Counted from the first letter of the stretch, positions 1 to 8,801 are shown. The stretch: 64,000 nt of DNA from Sphingomonadales bacterium (GCA_017302615.1 JAFLDB010000004.1:186001-250000); one strand, 5' to 3'. The notes: generated from the letters alone by a model not told the origin. Numbers and translations are program-made.

Positions 1-18
1 CGGCTGGTGCGTTAGGCC

Positions 19-1149
19 CTACTCTTCCAGCCACTCAAGCAGCGCGCCCAGGCAATCGCGCCCCAGGATCGCACTGCGCTCCGGGCTCCACCCCTGCGCC
101 GCGCAGGGCAGGTCGTCGTTGTCCTTGAACGGCATTTCCAGCGTCATCGACACCGCGCCGAAGCGTTCGGCCAGCTGGTTGGTGCTCATCGTCAGGTTGG
201 CCTTGCCCTTGCCCGCCACCGGATAGCCCAGCCGGGTCTGGAAATCGGGCGTGCGCCGCGCCAGGATCGCCTTGTAGCGATCGAACCCGCCCTGCAGCTC
301 CGCAGTCCATGACGGGATGCCTTCAAACCCCGCCAGGAACACCGCCGGGATCGCCTCGTCACCGTGGACGTCCATGGCGAAATGCACCCCGGTTTCGTCC
401 ATCGCGGTGCGGATCGCCAGCACTTCCGGGCTCTTGTCCGCACTCGGCTCGGCCCATTCGCGGTTGAGGTTGATCCCCGCGGCATTAGTGCGCAGGTGGC
501 CGCGGCACGATCCGTCCGGGTTGGCATTGGGGACAATGTGGAACCGGCACAGTTGGCGCAGCCGCCGCGCGACCGGATCGGCCGGATCGGTCAGGCATTC
601 GAGCGCGCCTTCCATCCACCATTCGGCCATCGATTCGCCCGGATGCTGTCGGGCATAGAGCCAGACCTGCCGTTCGCCCTCGCCCAGTTCCAGGCAATCG
701 ATCGGCTGGCCTTCCAGGCTGTAGCCCAGCACGCGGTGGGTGACGCCGTCGGCCAGGGCGATCGCACTGACCAGATCGTGGTGCCGCTCCATCGAATAGG
801 GCGCGAAATAGGCAAACCACGCCAGGTTCGCCGTCGGGCGATAGCGGATCGTCAGCGTGCCGCCGTCCTCGCCCCGGTCATAACTGCTCTCGGCCCGGCC
901 CCAGAACTCGCGGTCCTCGCTTACCGCGGCGCGATAGCCGGGCCAGCCGCCGGGATAGGCCGATTGTTCCAGCCCGGTGATTTTCAGCACCAGGTCTTTC
1001 CCGGCGCAATTGGCGACGCGGAAGTGGAACCACTGGAAGAAATCGAAATTGCGATCCTTGCGGATGGCCAGCCGCGCGGTCGCGCCATCGATGGACAGGA
1101 CCTCGATATTGCCGGAATCAAAAGCGGCGGTGATTGCGATCTGGGTCAT
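19..1149 (-). CDS. M14-family zinc carboxypeptidase, cytosolic carboxypeptidase-like
   Basis: Predicted zinc metallocarboxypeptidase of 376 residues. The N-terminal half (about 1-125) looks like the beta-sandwich domain that precedes the catalytic domain in cytosolic carboxypeptidase-like M14 enzymes. The catalytic half shows the zinc ligands H169 and E172 in the motif RQHPGES, H262 in DVHGDE, and a likely catalytic Glu338 in TLEMPFK. There is no signal peptide, so it probably acts in the cytoplasm on a C-terminal residue of a peptide or murein peptide; the substrate is unknown. Its ATG overlaps the stop of the upstream lipoprotein gene (ATGA), so the two are probably translated together. The first 18 bases of the window hold nothing recognisable. 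Confidence 0.85.
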   Translation of the reverse strand: MTQIAITAAFDSGNIEVLSIDGATARLAIRKDRNFDFFQWFHFRVANCAGKDLVLKITGLEQSAYPGGWPGYRAAVSEDREFWGRAESSYDRGEDGGTLTIRYRPTANLAWFAYFAPYSMERHHDLVSAIALADGVTHRVLGYSLEGQPIDCLELGEGERQVWLYARQHPGESMAEWWMEGALECLTDPADPVARRLRQLCRFHIVPNANPDGSCRGHLRTNAAGINLNREWAEPSADKSPEVLAIRTAMDETGVHFAMDVHGDEAIPAVFLAGFEGIPSWTAELQGGFDRYKAILARRTPDFQTRLGYPVAGKGKANLTMSTNQLAERFGAVSMTLEMPFKDNDDLPCAAQGWSPERSAILGRDCLGALLEWLEE

Positions 1150-1736
1150 TTTACCTCGATGGTTTCACCCGACGTGCCGGGGAAATTCTGGAACAGTGCC
1201 GCGCTCATCTTCGGGGCGGCCAGGGCATTGCCGGCCAGCGGGCTGCCGGTGCCGACCATGAAACTGGCCCGTCCTTCCCACAGGACCTTGCCGCTGGCCC
1301 GGTCGCGGATCGCAACGGCCAGTTCGGTAGCGACCTGCTCCTTCGCGCCGGGGGACAGGTTGAAGCCCACACCCACACCCACGCCCGAACCATAGGTGCC
1401 GGTCGATCCGCCCACCCCGACGCTGACCGGGCTGGAACCGCCGGCCTTGAAGGTACTGCGGCTCAGGCGGACATGGGCAATCTGCGCACCCGCGCCGGGG
1501 GCCGCCTCGGTATAGCCGATCAGCACCAGCTGGCGCGTGACGGCAGCCTTGTAGGTCTGCCACTCCAGCGAATTGCCGTCGGTGCCGGGGGCCGGCTCGA
1601 CCGAGATCGTGCCCTTGCCCAGCGGGGTGACATCCTCGACATGGAAGCGGGTCACTTCGACCGGGCCGACCGGCGTGACGCAGCCGGACAGGGCGAGCAG
1701 CCCCAGCCCCAGCGCGGCAATCTTCAGACAGTTCAT
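1146..1736 (-). CDS. DUF4136-like lipoprotein
   Basis: Putative outer-envelope lipoprotein of about 196 residues. I chose the ATG at 1736 because it starts a clean lipoprotein signal ([19 protein letters not shown], lipobox LSGC) and is preceded by AAAGG about 10 bases upstream; the reading frame extends further 5' but lacks such a signal. The C-terminal half, with the phrase [11 protein letters not shown] and a final FPG segment, resembles DUF4136-type proteins. It is clearly related to the next gene (1805-2503), which has ASGALLWEGRA and a matching end, so the two are tandem paralogues. A glycine/valine-rich stretch sits in the middle. The function is unknown. Confidence 0.7.
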   Translation of the reverse strand: MNCLKIAALGLGLLALSGCVTPVGPVEVTRFHVEDVTPLGKGTISVEPAPGTDGNSLEWQTYKAAVTRQLVLIGYTEAAPGAGAQIAHVRLSRSTFKAGGSSPVSVGVGGSTGTYGSGVGVGVGFNLSPGAKEQVATELAVAIRDRASGKVLWEGRASFMVGTGSPLAGNALAAPKMSAALFQNFPGTSGETIEVK

Positions 1737-1804
1737 CGCGGGCGACCTTTCAGCGGCGAAACGGGGCCTTGTTGTGCTGCCGATGGCGGCGCGATGCAAG
1801 CTGC

Positions 1805-2503
1805 TTACCGGCGTTCGCGGTATTCGCCCAGGCGGCCCGGAAATCCGCCGAACAGCGCCCGGGCGAGCCGGGCGGCAATGGCATCGTCAGTCCACTTGTC
1901 ATCGCCTTCGCGGCTGAACATCCGGGCCCGTCCTTCCCACAGCAGCGCGCCGCTGGCCTTGTCGCGGATGCGGGTTTCGACGCGCGTCTCGATCAGCGCG
2001 CGGCGCGGCTTCGATCCATCGACATGGACCGCCAGCCCCACCATCGAGCCGCGATTGGACAGGCCAAGGCTCAACTGGCCGCTGACCGGGTCGCGCTTGC
2101 CCTCGGCCGGAACGGCTTCGCTGCGCACGATCCGCACTTCGGCCACTTGCCCGCCGGGCTCTCCGGCCGCGGCAGCGCGATAGCCGGATCTCAGCAACTG
2201 GCTCTCGACGGCAGCCTCGAACACCGCGCCGAGCCGCGGGTCAGCCGCTTCCTCGCCGGGCATGGCGATCACGCCAAGCGGTCCGCTGCCCAGCGCGGCG
2301 GCGGCATCGTCCTCGGCGCGGAACCGGGCCACTTCGATCCGCCCTTCCAGATCGGGATCAAGCTGCCTGCCGGATGCCCCCCATGTCGTGCCCGGACCCC
2401 ACCCCGGCCCGCCCCACGGCCCCGGCTGGGCCATCAGCGCGGTTCCGGTCAATCCCAGTGTGATGGCGGCCAGCGGCAGCAGGGGGGATCGGGTCAGCGG
2501 CAT
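1805..2503 (-). CDS. DUF4136-like secreted protein, paralogue of the next gene
   Basis: Secreted protein of about 232 residues. The chosen ATG at 2503 gives a signal peptide (MPLTRSPLLPLAAITLGLTG, probable cleavage after ALMAQ), while the upstream extension of the frame looks non-coding. A Pro/Gly/Trp-rich linker follows, then a domain matching the lipoprotein downstream: the shared phrase is ASG-x-LLWEGRA followed by an ALFxxFPG ending. It lies 68 bases upstream of that lipoprotein on the same strand and is likely cotranscribed with it and the M14 peptidase. The function is not known. Confidence 0.65.
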   Translation of the reverse strand: MPLTRSPLLPLAAITLGLTGTALMAQPGPWGGPGWGPGTTWGASGRQLDPDLEGRIEVARFRAEDDAAAALGSGPLGVIAMPGEEAADPRLGAVFEAAVESQLLRSGYRAAAAGEPGGQVAEVRIVRSEAVPAEGKRDPVSGQLSLGLSNRGSMVGLAVHVDGSKPRRALIETRVETRIRDKASGALLWEGRARMFSREGDDKWTDDAIAARLARALFGGFPGRLGEYRERR

Positions 2504-2629
2504 CGGAATTCCTTGAATCTGAAACGTTGCTGCCCCACGGTGCCCTTTCCTGCCCCGCACCTTGCCGGGGCATGAACAGCCGCCACATTAACCCTTTGCC
2601 TGCCGAAAGCTGTTAGCGAACCCGCCACG

Positions 2630-3643
2630 ATGACCCAGAAACTTCCCGTGCTCGTTACCGGTGGTGCCGGTTATATCGGCAGCCATGCCGTTCTTGCCCT
2701 GACCGATGCCGGCTGGCCGGTGGCGGTGATCGACAATCTGACCACCGGCTTTCGCTGGGCCGTGCCCGAAGGGGTGCCGTTCTACCAGGGCGATATCGAG
2801 GATGCCGAATTGCTCGCCCGGATCATTGCCGAGCAGCGGATCGGCGCGGTGATGCATTTTGCCGGGTCGATTATCGTGCCGGAATCGGTCGAAAACCCGC
2901 TGAAGTATTATCACAACAACACCGCCAAAAGCCGGGCGCTGATCGCCGCGGCCGTGGCTGGCGGGGTGAGACACTTCATTTTCAGCTCCACCGCGGCAAC
3001 CTATGGCGTGCCGGAAGTCTCGCCGGTCAGCGAGGACAGCCCCAAGCTGCCGATCAATCCCTATGGCATGTCCAAGCTGATGACCGAGATCATGCTGGGC
3101 GATGTCGCCAAGGCCCATCCGCTCAACTTCTGCGCTCTCCGCTATTTCAACGTCGCCGGGGCCGATCCGCGCGCCCGCACCGGGCAATCGACCGCCGGGG
3201 CCACCCACCTGATCAAGGTCGCGGTCGAAGCGGCGCTGGGCAAGCGCGACAAGGTGGAAGTGTTCGGCACCGATTTCGACACGCCCGACGGCACCGGGGT
3301 GCGCGATTACATCCACGTATCGGACCTGGCCAATGCCCACGTCCTCGCGCTCGCCGCGCTGATCGAGCAGCCGGAACGCTCCCTGACCATGAATTGCGGC
3401 TATGGCCGGGGCTATTCGGTGCTGGAAGTGCTCGACGCGGTCGACCGGGTCACCAACCAGACGATCCAGCGGGTGATGAGCCCGCGCCGCGCCGGCGATC
3501 CCGATTCGCTGATTTCCGACAACCGCCGGATCAAGGCGACCCTGCCGTGGCAGCCGCAGTACGCCGATCTCGACACGATCGTCGCCCATGCACTGCAATG
3601 GGAGCGTAAACTGAGCGAGATCCGGGAGTCTTCGTCCGCCTGA
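2630..3643 (+). CDS. galE: UDP-glucose 4-epimerase
   Basis: Interconverts UDP-glucose and UDP-galactose with bound NAD, feeding galactose metabolism and surface polysaccharide synthesis. The 337-residue length is typical. The Rossmann motif TGGAGYIGSH lies near residues 9-18, followed by the short-chain-dehydrogenase-type catalytic motif Y-G-M-S-K, with an upstream SSTAATYG segment that carries the catalytic Ser/Thr. It is transcribed away from the DUF4136 pair and is followed by a large perfect stem-loop that may end transcription. Confidence 0.95.
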   Translation: MTQKLPVLVTGGAGYIGSHAVLALTDAGWPVAVIDNLTTGFRWAVPEGVPFYQGDIEDAELLARIIAEQRIGAVMHFAGSIIVPESVENPLKYYHNNTAKSRALIAAAVAGGVRHFIFSSTAATYGVPEVSPVSEDSPKLPINPYGMSKLMTEIMLGDVAKAHPLNFCALRYFNVAGADPRARTGQSTAGATHLIKVAVEAALGKRDKVEVFGTDFDTPDGTGVRDYIHVSDLANAHVLALAALIEQPERSLTMNCGYGRGYSVLEVLDAVDRVTNQTIQRVMSPRRAGDPDSLISDNRRIKATLPWQPQYADLDTIVAHALQWERKLSEIRESSSA

Positions 3644-3647
3644 CGGC

Positions 3648-3763
3648 GGTGCGGGAAAGCCGTCCGGCTTTCCCTGGCCTGGCCGGCCCGCTCCCCCGGC
3701 CCAACCACCCACAGGGTACCTTCAAACGGGTGGTTGGGCCGGGGGAGCGGGCCGGCCAGGCCA
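3648..3763. repeat. stem-loop block after galE: small hairpin plus perfect 36-bp inverted repeat
   Basis: Positions 3675-3710 and 3728-3763 are exact reverse complements (36 bases each) with a 17-base spacer, very GC-rich. Just upstream, 3648-3675 holds a smaller hairpin (GGAAAGCC, 4-base loop, GGCTTTCC). The small-hairpin segment and the core CCCGCTCCCCC recur at 41760-41809, so this is a dispersed intergenic repeat rather than a simple terminator. No T-run follows. Confidence 0.85.
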
Positions 3764-3809
3764 AGCTGATCGCGGATGCGATCAGCGCACCAATCCAAAG
3801 ACTCTAACC

Positions 3810-3838
3810 TTGACTTCACAGTGACTCGCCCGTAACGG
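3810..3838 (+). promoter_or_regulatory. sigma-70-like promoter of rpmJ
   Basis: TTGACT at 3810-3815, a 17-base spacer, and TAACGG at 3833-3838, 44 bases before the rpmJ start. The same boxes with the same spacing precede rpmH (19152-19180), and a close variant precedes rpsT. Confidence 0.6.
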
Positions 3839-3882
3839 CCCGACTTCAATTTTCAGCGGCATTGGCCGCCCCCGAGGAAACC

Positions 3883-4008
3883 ATGAAGATTCGCAACAGC
3901 CTCAAGTCGCTCAAGGGCCGTCACCGGGACAACCGCGTGATTCGCCGTCGTGGCCGGACCTACGTGATCAACAAGACCAACCGCCGCTTCAAGGCGCGCC
4001 AGGGCTAA
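3883..4008 (+). CDS. rpmJ: 50S ribosomal protein L36
   Basis: A 41-residue, strongly basic protein starting [14 protein letters not shown] and ending [11 protein letters not shown]. This is the longer L36 form of proteobacteria that lacks the zinc-binding cysteines (no Cys is present). A GAGGAAA ribosome binding site lies just before the ATG. It is a single-gene unit with its own promoter at 3810-3838. Confidence 0.95.
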   Translation: MKIRNSLKSLKGRHRDNRVIRRRGRTYVINKTNRRFKARQG

Positions 4009-4114
4009 GCCCCGGCTTCGGGCGGGTCCGGCAGGTCCGGACCCGGCAATCGGACGGCCCGCCTCCCACCCGGAGCGCGGGCCGAAAGTGTTTTGAGCTT
4101 CGGGGGATCGCAGG

Positions 4115-4726
4115 ATGGACGCGCGAATCGATGCCGTGGTGTTCGATGTCGGCAAGGTGCTGGTGCAGTGGGAACGCGATCTGCCGTTCCGCGAGCTGAT
4201 CCCCGATCCCGAGGAACGCGCCTGGTTCATGGACACGGTAATTCCGCTGCACTGGCATGGCGAGCACGATGCCGGGCGCGATGCGGCCGAGATGATCGCG
4301 GCGCGCAGTGCCGAGTTTCCGGACCATGCCCACCTGATCCAGGCCTGGCTGGACCGCTTCAACGATACGATCCCCGGCCCGGTCCCCGGCTCGGTCGAAC
4401 TGGTCGAAGCGCTCGATGCGGCCGGAGTGCCGCTGTACGCGATCACCAATTTCGGAGCCGATACCTGGGCCGGGTTTGCCCCGACCTTCCCGCTGTTCGA
4501 GCGGTTCCGCGACATCGTCGTCTCGGGCGTGGAGAAGCTGGCCAAGCCGGACCCGGCGATCTACGCCCATGCCGAGGCGCGGTTCGGCCTGCCCGGCGCG
4601 GCCATGCTGTTCGTGGATGACAGTCTGGCCAATGTGGAAAGCGCCCGCGCCTGCGGCTGGCACGCCCACCACTTCCTGGATGCCGCAGGGCTTGAGGCCG
4701 AGCTGCGGGCGCGCGGCCTGATCTGA
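4115..4726 (+). CDS. HAD-superfamily hydrolase (HAD-IA, YihX-like)
   Basis: Predicted phosphatase of 203 residues in the haloacid dehalogenase fold. Motif I is VFDVGKVLVQW: the nucleophile Asp is present but the usual second Asp is replaced by Gly, as in YihX-type phosphatases. Motif II is ITNFG, motif III includes the Lys of KLAKPDP, and motif IV is FVDDS. The segment between motifs I and II is a helical cap. GGGGGA lies about 9 bases upstream of the ATG. The substrate cannot be told from sequence. Confidence 0.8.
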   Translation: MDARIDAVVFDVGKVLVQWERDLPFRELIPDPEERAWFMDTVIPLHWHGEHDAGRDAAEMIAARSAEFPDHAHLIQAWLDRFNDTIPGPVPGSVELVEALDAAGVPLYAITNFGADTWAGFAPTFPLFERFRDIVVSGVEKLAKPDPAIYAHAEARFGLPGAAMLFVDDSLANVESARACGWHAHHFLDAAGLEAELRARGLI

Positions 4727-4747
4727 TCCTTGCCACCGCTCCCCATG

Positions 4748-4779
4748 AAAAAAGGCCCCCGCCGGGAAGCGAGGGCCTT
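4748..4779 (-). terminator. rho-independent terminator of the CC_3452-like gene
   Basis: Read on the minus strand, AAGGCCC and GGGGGCCTT pair around a short loop and run into a T-tract of six. It lies about 65 bases beyond the stop of the minus-strand gene 4845-5192. Confidence 0.7.
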
Positions 4780-4844
4780 GGTAGTGGGATGTTTTAGGAG
4801 AAGTAGGGGTACCTGCGGGGCCAAAGGGCGGCCCCGGTATTGCC

Positions 4845-5192
4845 TCAGGCGGCGGCGTTGCAGCTCTGAAGATCTTCAGCGCTGAGTTCACCCTTCGGGG
4901 TGGTGAACGTGGTGACCGCACCAAAGGCTTTCACGACCTTGGCGCAGGTGTTGAGCGGCTTGGCGCCATCGACCGGGCCGGTGCAGGTATCGCCCTTGCA
5001 GTTCCAGACCACGCCGTTGACGACCTTGCGGGCCGGCGATTCGAGCGCGGTGGAAAGCTTGGCGGTGTAGCGGTTGCTGCCCTGGGCTTCGGCCGGCGAA
5101 ACAGTGGCCGAGAAGCTGGCGACGGTGCCGACGAGAGCCAGACCGGCGAGAACGACATTGCGCGAGAAGCTGCGGTTGCGTGCGGTAAGCAT
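4845..5192 (-). CDS. small secreted CC_3452-family-like protein
   Basis: A 115-residue exported protein. The ATG at 5192 is preferred over an in-frame TTG six bases upstream because AAGGGA sits 7 bases before it. A signal peptide ends near SPAEA-QG. The mature part has the pattern VWNCKGDTCTGP ... CAKVVKAFG ... LSAEDLQSCN, with four cysteines that could form two disulfides. This resembles the CC_3452 family common in caulobacters and sphingomonads, whose function is unknown. It is monocistronic with its own terminator. Confidence 0.65.
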   Translation of the reverse strand: MLTARNRSFSRNVVLAGLALVGTVASFSATVSPAEAQGSNRYTAKLSTALESPARKVVNGVVWNCKGDTCTGPVDGAKPLNTCAKVVKAFGAVTTFTTPKGELSAEDLQSCNAAA

Positions 5193-5387
5193 GATCAAAT
5201 CCCTTGTTTTGTGGGCCGCGCAGGGATCGAAAGGTCCTGGGAGGGGAGACTCGATTTGCGTTGCTTTTGGCTACCTAATGCGATAGGTATTAGGTTGCAA
5301 CTGAAAACTGTGCATCGCAGCAAAGATTTTTTTGTCGGAGTCCAAGCCGCATTGCGCTAGTCTGATCAAGGGTATGGGGACCAAGAG

Positions 5388-5903
5388 ATGGACAAGCTGA
5401 GAGAACCGCTGAGCGCCATGGAAAACTGCGGGCTGCCCGCAGCTCTGGAAGTGATGGGTGAACGCTGGTCCTTCATGATCCTGCGCGCGGCCTTCAACGG
5501 CCTGCACCACTTCGAGGAATTCCTGGGCGCGCTGGGGATCGCCCGCAATATCCTGTCGAATCGCCTGGCCCGGCTGGTCGAACACGGCATCATGAAGCGC
5601 GAGCACATGCCCGACGATCGCCGCAAGATCGAATACCGCCTGACCGCCAAGGGGCTGGACCTGCTCCCCGCCATGCTGGCCCTGCGCCAGTGGGGCGAAA
5701 AGTACGGCTGCGGTGTGCCCAGCAACCCGGTGCTGTGCGATGAGCGCGACGGCCAGCCGATCGCCCCGATCGGCATCCACGCCCACGACGGCCGCGTGCT
5801 CGGCCCGCTCGATCTCGAATGGCGCATGGCCGAAGACGTCGGCAAGCCCGGCACCAAGGCCGACGACGGCGTGGTGCGGCCGGTGCTGAACGTGCTGCGC
5901 TGA
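5388..5903 (+). CDS. HxlR-family winged-helix transcriptional regulator
   Basis: DNA-binding regulator of 171 residues. The N-terminal 100 residues carry the HxlR pattern: a conserved Cys (ENCGLPAALEVMGERWSFMILRAAF), the recognition region FLGALGIARNILSNRLARLVEHGI, and the wing MPDDRRKIEYRLTAKG. The C-terminal 60 residues are an extension with two further Cys. HxlR proteins often sense redox or aldehyde stress through the conserved Cys, but the target here is unknown. It is divergent from the CC_3452-like gene across 195 bases. Confidence 0.85.
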   Translation: MDKLREPLSAMENCGLPAALEVMGERWSFMILRAAFNGLHHFEEFLGALGIARNILSNRLARLVEHGIMKREHMPDDRRKIEYRLTAKGLDLLPAMLALRQWGEKYGCGVPSNPVLCDERDGQPIAPIGIHAHDGRVLGPLDLEWRMAEDVGKPGTKADDGVVRPVLNVLR

Positions 5904-5912
5904 GTCAGCACC

Positions 5913-6374
5913 TCAATCAGCGGGTGGTGCCAATGTGTACTTGGTCGATCCCCAGGTCCAGCCAGTAACCGCACCACTCAGTGCGCCTAGCGCAATGAAC
6001 CCAAAGGAGTTCGTGGATGGATAGCGCGGCCCTTGGATCCAATACATAACCAGCGCGAGCACCCCAGCCCCGGTAAATGCGCCGATTATCGTATAGACTG
6101 CTCTGCTTTCGCGATTGAAGCGATTGAGCAGCAACGACAGCGGCAACCCAACCCCGACTGAAGCCGCGACAACCAGCGGAAATGCTATGCATGTGAAGAG
6201 AATGAGGAGCAACGGGATCGCCATGAGCAGTTCCGCTAGATCTCCGGAAATGTCAGGATGTAACATCGCACTGACCACAAGCCAGAGCGTCAGCGATACG
6301 CCTCCAGTAAGGGTTCCGGCCAGGATAGCCCGGCCAAACCGCGCAATCTGATCCGGGCCGGCCATATCAGGCAC
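5913..6374 (-). CDS. four-helix membrane protein of unknown function
   Basis: A 153-residue protein with four strong hydrophobic segments (about 15-40, 47-80, 93-112, 124-142). I do not recognise a family. The GTG at 6374 is 8 bases inside the end of comM and has GGGTGG in front; an ATG at 6365 is an alternative. It sits directly downstream of comM on the same strand, so it would originally have been read with comM. Transcription may now start in the inserted element. Confidence 0.55.
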   Translation of the reverse strand: MPDMAGPDQIARFGRAILAGTLTGGVSLTLWLVVSAMLHPDISGDLAELLMAIPLLLILFTCIAFPLVVAASVGVGLPLSLLLNRFNRESRAVYTIIGAFTGAGVLALVMYWIQGPRYPSTNSFGFIALGALSGAVTGWTWGSTKYTLAPPAD

Positions 6375-7254
6375 GCGGTGCCACCCGACGGTAACTCAGC
6401 GCCTCGGCCACGTGGATCCGGCCTACGCCTTCGCTGCCCGCCAGATCGGCAATGGTCCGCGCCACGCGCAGCATCCGGGTATAGCCGCGTGCGGATAGCC
6501 GCATGGCTTCGGCCGCCTGCATCAGCAGCTTGCGGCCCGGCTCATCCGGGGTGCCGTGCTGTTCCAGCAGATCGCCGTCGAGTTCGGCATTGCTGCGCTT
6601 GCCGCTGCCGGCCATCCGTTCGGTCTGGATCCGGCGCGCGGCGGCGACGCGGGCGGCGACCTGCGCGCTGCCTTCGGTCGGCGGCGGCAGGGCCAGATCG
6701 GCGGCGCTGACGGGATCGACTTCGACGTGGAGGTCGATCCGGTCCAGCATCGGCCCGGAAACCTTGCTTTGATAATCGGCGGCGCAGCGCGGCGCGCGGC
6801 TGCAGGCCAGCGCCGGATCGCCCAGGTGCCCGCAGCGGCACGGGTTCATCGCCGCGATCAGCTGAACCCGCGCCGGAAAGGTCACGTGGGCATTGGCCCG
6901 GGCGACATCGACCACCCCGGTTTCGAGCGGCTGGCGCAGCGAATCGAGCACCGCGCGCTGGAATTCGGGCAGTTCATCCAGGAACAGCACGCCCAGATGC
7001 GCCAGGCTGACTTCGCCGGGTTTGACCCGCAGCCCCCCGCCGGTCAGCGCTGCCATCGAGGCGGAATGGTGGGGGCTGCGGAACGGGCGGGTCCGGCTGA
7101 TCCGCCCTTCCTCCAGCGTGCCGGCGACCGAGGCGACCATCGACACTTCCAGCGCCTCGGCCGGGGTCAGCGGCGGCAGGATGCCGGGCAGGCAACTGGC
7201 CAGCAGGCTTTTGCCCGCACCCGGCGGGCCGATCATCAACAGGTTGAGGCCCAT
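6367..7254 (-). pseudogene. comM: comM 3' part: AAA+ half cut off by the inserted element
   Basis: Carries the C-terminal two-thirds of a ComM/YifB-type Mg-chelatase-like AAA+ protein: Walker A GPPGAGKS, Walker B VLFLDELPEF, the cysteine cluster CRCGHLGDPALACSRAPRC, and the C-terminal helical domain. ComM is a branch-migration helicase acting in natural transformation. The N-terminal part is 10.4 kb away at 17657-18304. Continuity is lost within the NLLMIGPPG segment. An element-derived ATG at 7254 with GGAAAG upstream could allow this half to be made on its own. Confidence 0.9.
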
Positions 7255-7260
7255 TACACT
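7243..7260 (+). repeat. element end half-site at the comM 3' junction
   Basis: GTTGAGGCCCATTACACT, read into the element. It matches the opposite end (17646-17663, minus strand) at 13 of 18 positions, as expected for the two arms of an integrase attP site. The exact crossover bases are blurred by CTG/TTG repetition on both sides. Confidence 0.6.
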
Positions 7261-7279
7261 TTCCAGCGCTGCCCGGAAC

Positions 7280-7543
7280 CTAGGGCTGCCTGTTCCCAAA
7301 ACCCAGTAGGGCCAACCGAAGCAAGCCCTCCTCTGCGTCGGCGAACAATCTGGTCTTCATCCGCAACCGCGCTTCGAGAATACGAGCCTCCATCGCCGCG
7401 ACACCTCGGTCCGCGTTGCGGCTGGATCGTGCCTTGCCTTCGAGCGAGCGTGGGCCGGTGGACTTCTGCCACGGCTTCCAGCGGTGGATGTTCTCCGCTT
7501 GCTTCGCCCGCCGTTCCGGCGTCCATGCTGCACTTGTGCCCAT
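7280..7543 (-). CDS. small basic protein with STGPRSLEGKAR motif
   Basis: An 87-residue protein beginning MGTSAAWTPERRAKQAENIHRW. The segment KSTGPRSLEGKARSSRNAD recalls short proteins found in mobile elements of alphaproteobacteria that share an STGPRT-P-EGKA core; their function is unknown to me. The rest is helical and rich in Arg and Leu. It is the last gene before the comM 3' junction, and its stop lies about 20 bases from the element end. Confidence 0.5.
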   Translation of the reverse strand: MGTSAAWTPERRAKQAENIHRWKPWQKSTGPRSLEGKARSSRNADRGVAAMEARILEARLRMKTRLFADAEEGLLRLALLGFGNRQP

Positions 7544-7695
7544 TGCGCTCTATCGCCTTGAATACTTCGTTTCTCGGTATTTGAGGTTAGCACTGGCCGA
7601 GTTCCAAGCAAATCGCCGGGGCAAGATCAGGCCGTAAATGGCGGATAACTGGCATTGCTGAAGCCCGCACTGGCGAGCATGGCAGGCTTTCGATG

Positions 7696-8370
7696 TCAGC
7701 CCTGTGCTATTAGTCCGCGCCGCCTGCCGAATGAGCCCGGTTGCGTTGGTTCGCCCTGTGTCGGCGGCGATGACGGCAATGGTGATGCTGCTCTTTCATT
7801 CCCCTGCAAGATCGTGCGGAACCTGCCATACCAATCTTCAAGTTCCTTGGCCGCTCGCTTCACGGCTTCGCTGTCGGGCTTCTCACCGGATGCGCTGGCA
7901 AAGAAGATCACTTCTGTTACCGGGATATGGAGGTCGCTGGTGAAGAGTTTCAGGGAAAGGCGCTTCACCCGCTCCTCGTTTCGTTTCGAGCCTGTGAGGC
8001 CGCCCAGCAGGAGCCCTACAGGCCCCAGCAGCGCCACACCCACGGCAGCACCCATCATCTGGCTGCCACGGTTGGTTTTCTGGAGCGAAGAGCCATTCCG
8101 CTCAACATCGACCGCAACAAGCTGGTCGAAGCTGTAAAGCCGGGGTGCTTCCCTCGGCTTGGCCAACACAAACTGGTTGCTCTCTGGGTCGAGCAGCAAG
8201 GACAGTGCCTTGTCGGGTTGATCGAAGCGCACCGCTGGCATGAACGCCGGGAGGTTGGCAATCTGGGCCTCCATCTCCGCCCTCTCGCGCTCTTCGCGCT
8301 TTATGGCTGGAAGGGCCGCCAAGAATAGGCCCAGCAGAATGAAGCCGATGAGGAAGAGCGCCGCGACCAT
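7696..8370 (-). CDS. membrane-anchored protein of unknown function
   Basis: A 224-residue protein. The ATG at 8370 has GGAG 8 bases upstream. Residues 1-22 form a transmembrane anchor followed by a charged KREERERAEMEAQ segment. The middle has a glycine-rich hydrophobic stretch (MMGAAVGVALLGPVGLLLGGLTGSK) that may be a second membrane hairpin, flanked by beta-rich segments (FVLAKPREAPRLYSFDQLVAVDVERNG). The arrangement resembles small stress or element proteins with a central GG-rich turn, but I cannot name the family. The start overlaps the stop of the lipoprotein gene (TGATG), so the two are coupled. Confidence 0.55.
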   Translation of the reverse strand: MVAALFLIGFILLGLFLAALPAIKREERERAEMEAQIANLPAFMPAVRFDQPDKALSLLLDPESNQFVLAKPREAPRLYSFDQLVAVDVERNGSSLQKTNRGSQMMGAAVGVALLGPVGLLLGGLTGSKRNEERVKRLSLKLFTSDLHIPVTEVIFFASASGEKPDSEAVKRAAKELEDWYGRFRTILQGNERAASPLPSSPPTQGEPTQPGSFGRRRGLIAQG

Positions 8371-8801
8371 CACCCTTGCTCCGTTTTAGAGGCTGCATTG
8401 TCGAACCGCTGCTTAGCATCCTCGGCCTGTCGCTGCTCGATGAAGACCCGTTCCTTGTTCTCGCAGTCCACGAACCAGACGATGTTGTCGCGGGTCGAAC
8501 GGTCAGAGACGTTCACCATGGCGACCCGGTTGCAGCGATTGCCCTGCGCGACCGCAGCGATGGCCGCCCAGTGCATCAGGTCATTTGCGTTTTGGAACTG
8601 CCCCGCTCCGAGCTTGGCATAGGTATCGCCAAAGCTCTCCCGGTCCATGAGCATGACAGCATCACCTGCAACCCGTGCTTCCAATGCCTCAATCGTGTCC
8701 GTTGCGACGGGTTGCACCGCCTCCTCGCTCCCGCAAGAGGCCGCGAGCATCGCAAGCGCCACTGCGGCCGCACCGCGTCCGATATTCCCAATCACGTTCA
8801 C
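8370..8801 (-). CDS. putative lipoprotein encoded by the element
   Basis: About 143 residues. I chose the GTG at 8801 because GGAG lies 8 bases upstream and it gives a short signal MNVIGNIGRGAAAVALAML followed by AASC, a slightly unusual lipobox. An ATG at 8819 in the same frame lacks a ribosome binding site. The mature protein has two further cysteines (NRCNRV, FVDCEN) and a beta-rich end. No family is recognised. It is first of a two-gene unit with the membrane protein 7696-8370, divergent from the XRE/reverse transcriptase operon. Confidence 0.5.
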   Translation of the reverse strand: MNVIGNIGRGAAAVALAMLAASCGSEEAVQPVATDTIEALEARVAGDAVMLMDRESFGDTYAKLGAGQFQNANDLMHWAAIAAVAQGNRCNRVAMVNVSDRSTRDNIVWFVDCENKERVFIEQRQAEDAKQRFDNAASKTEQG

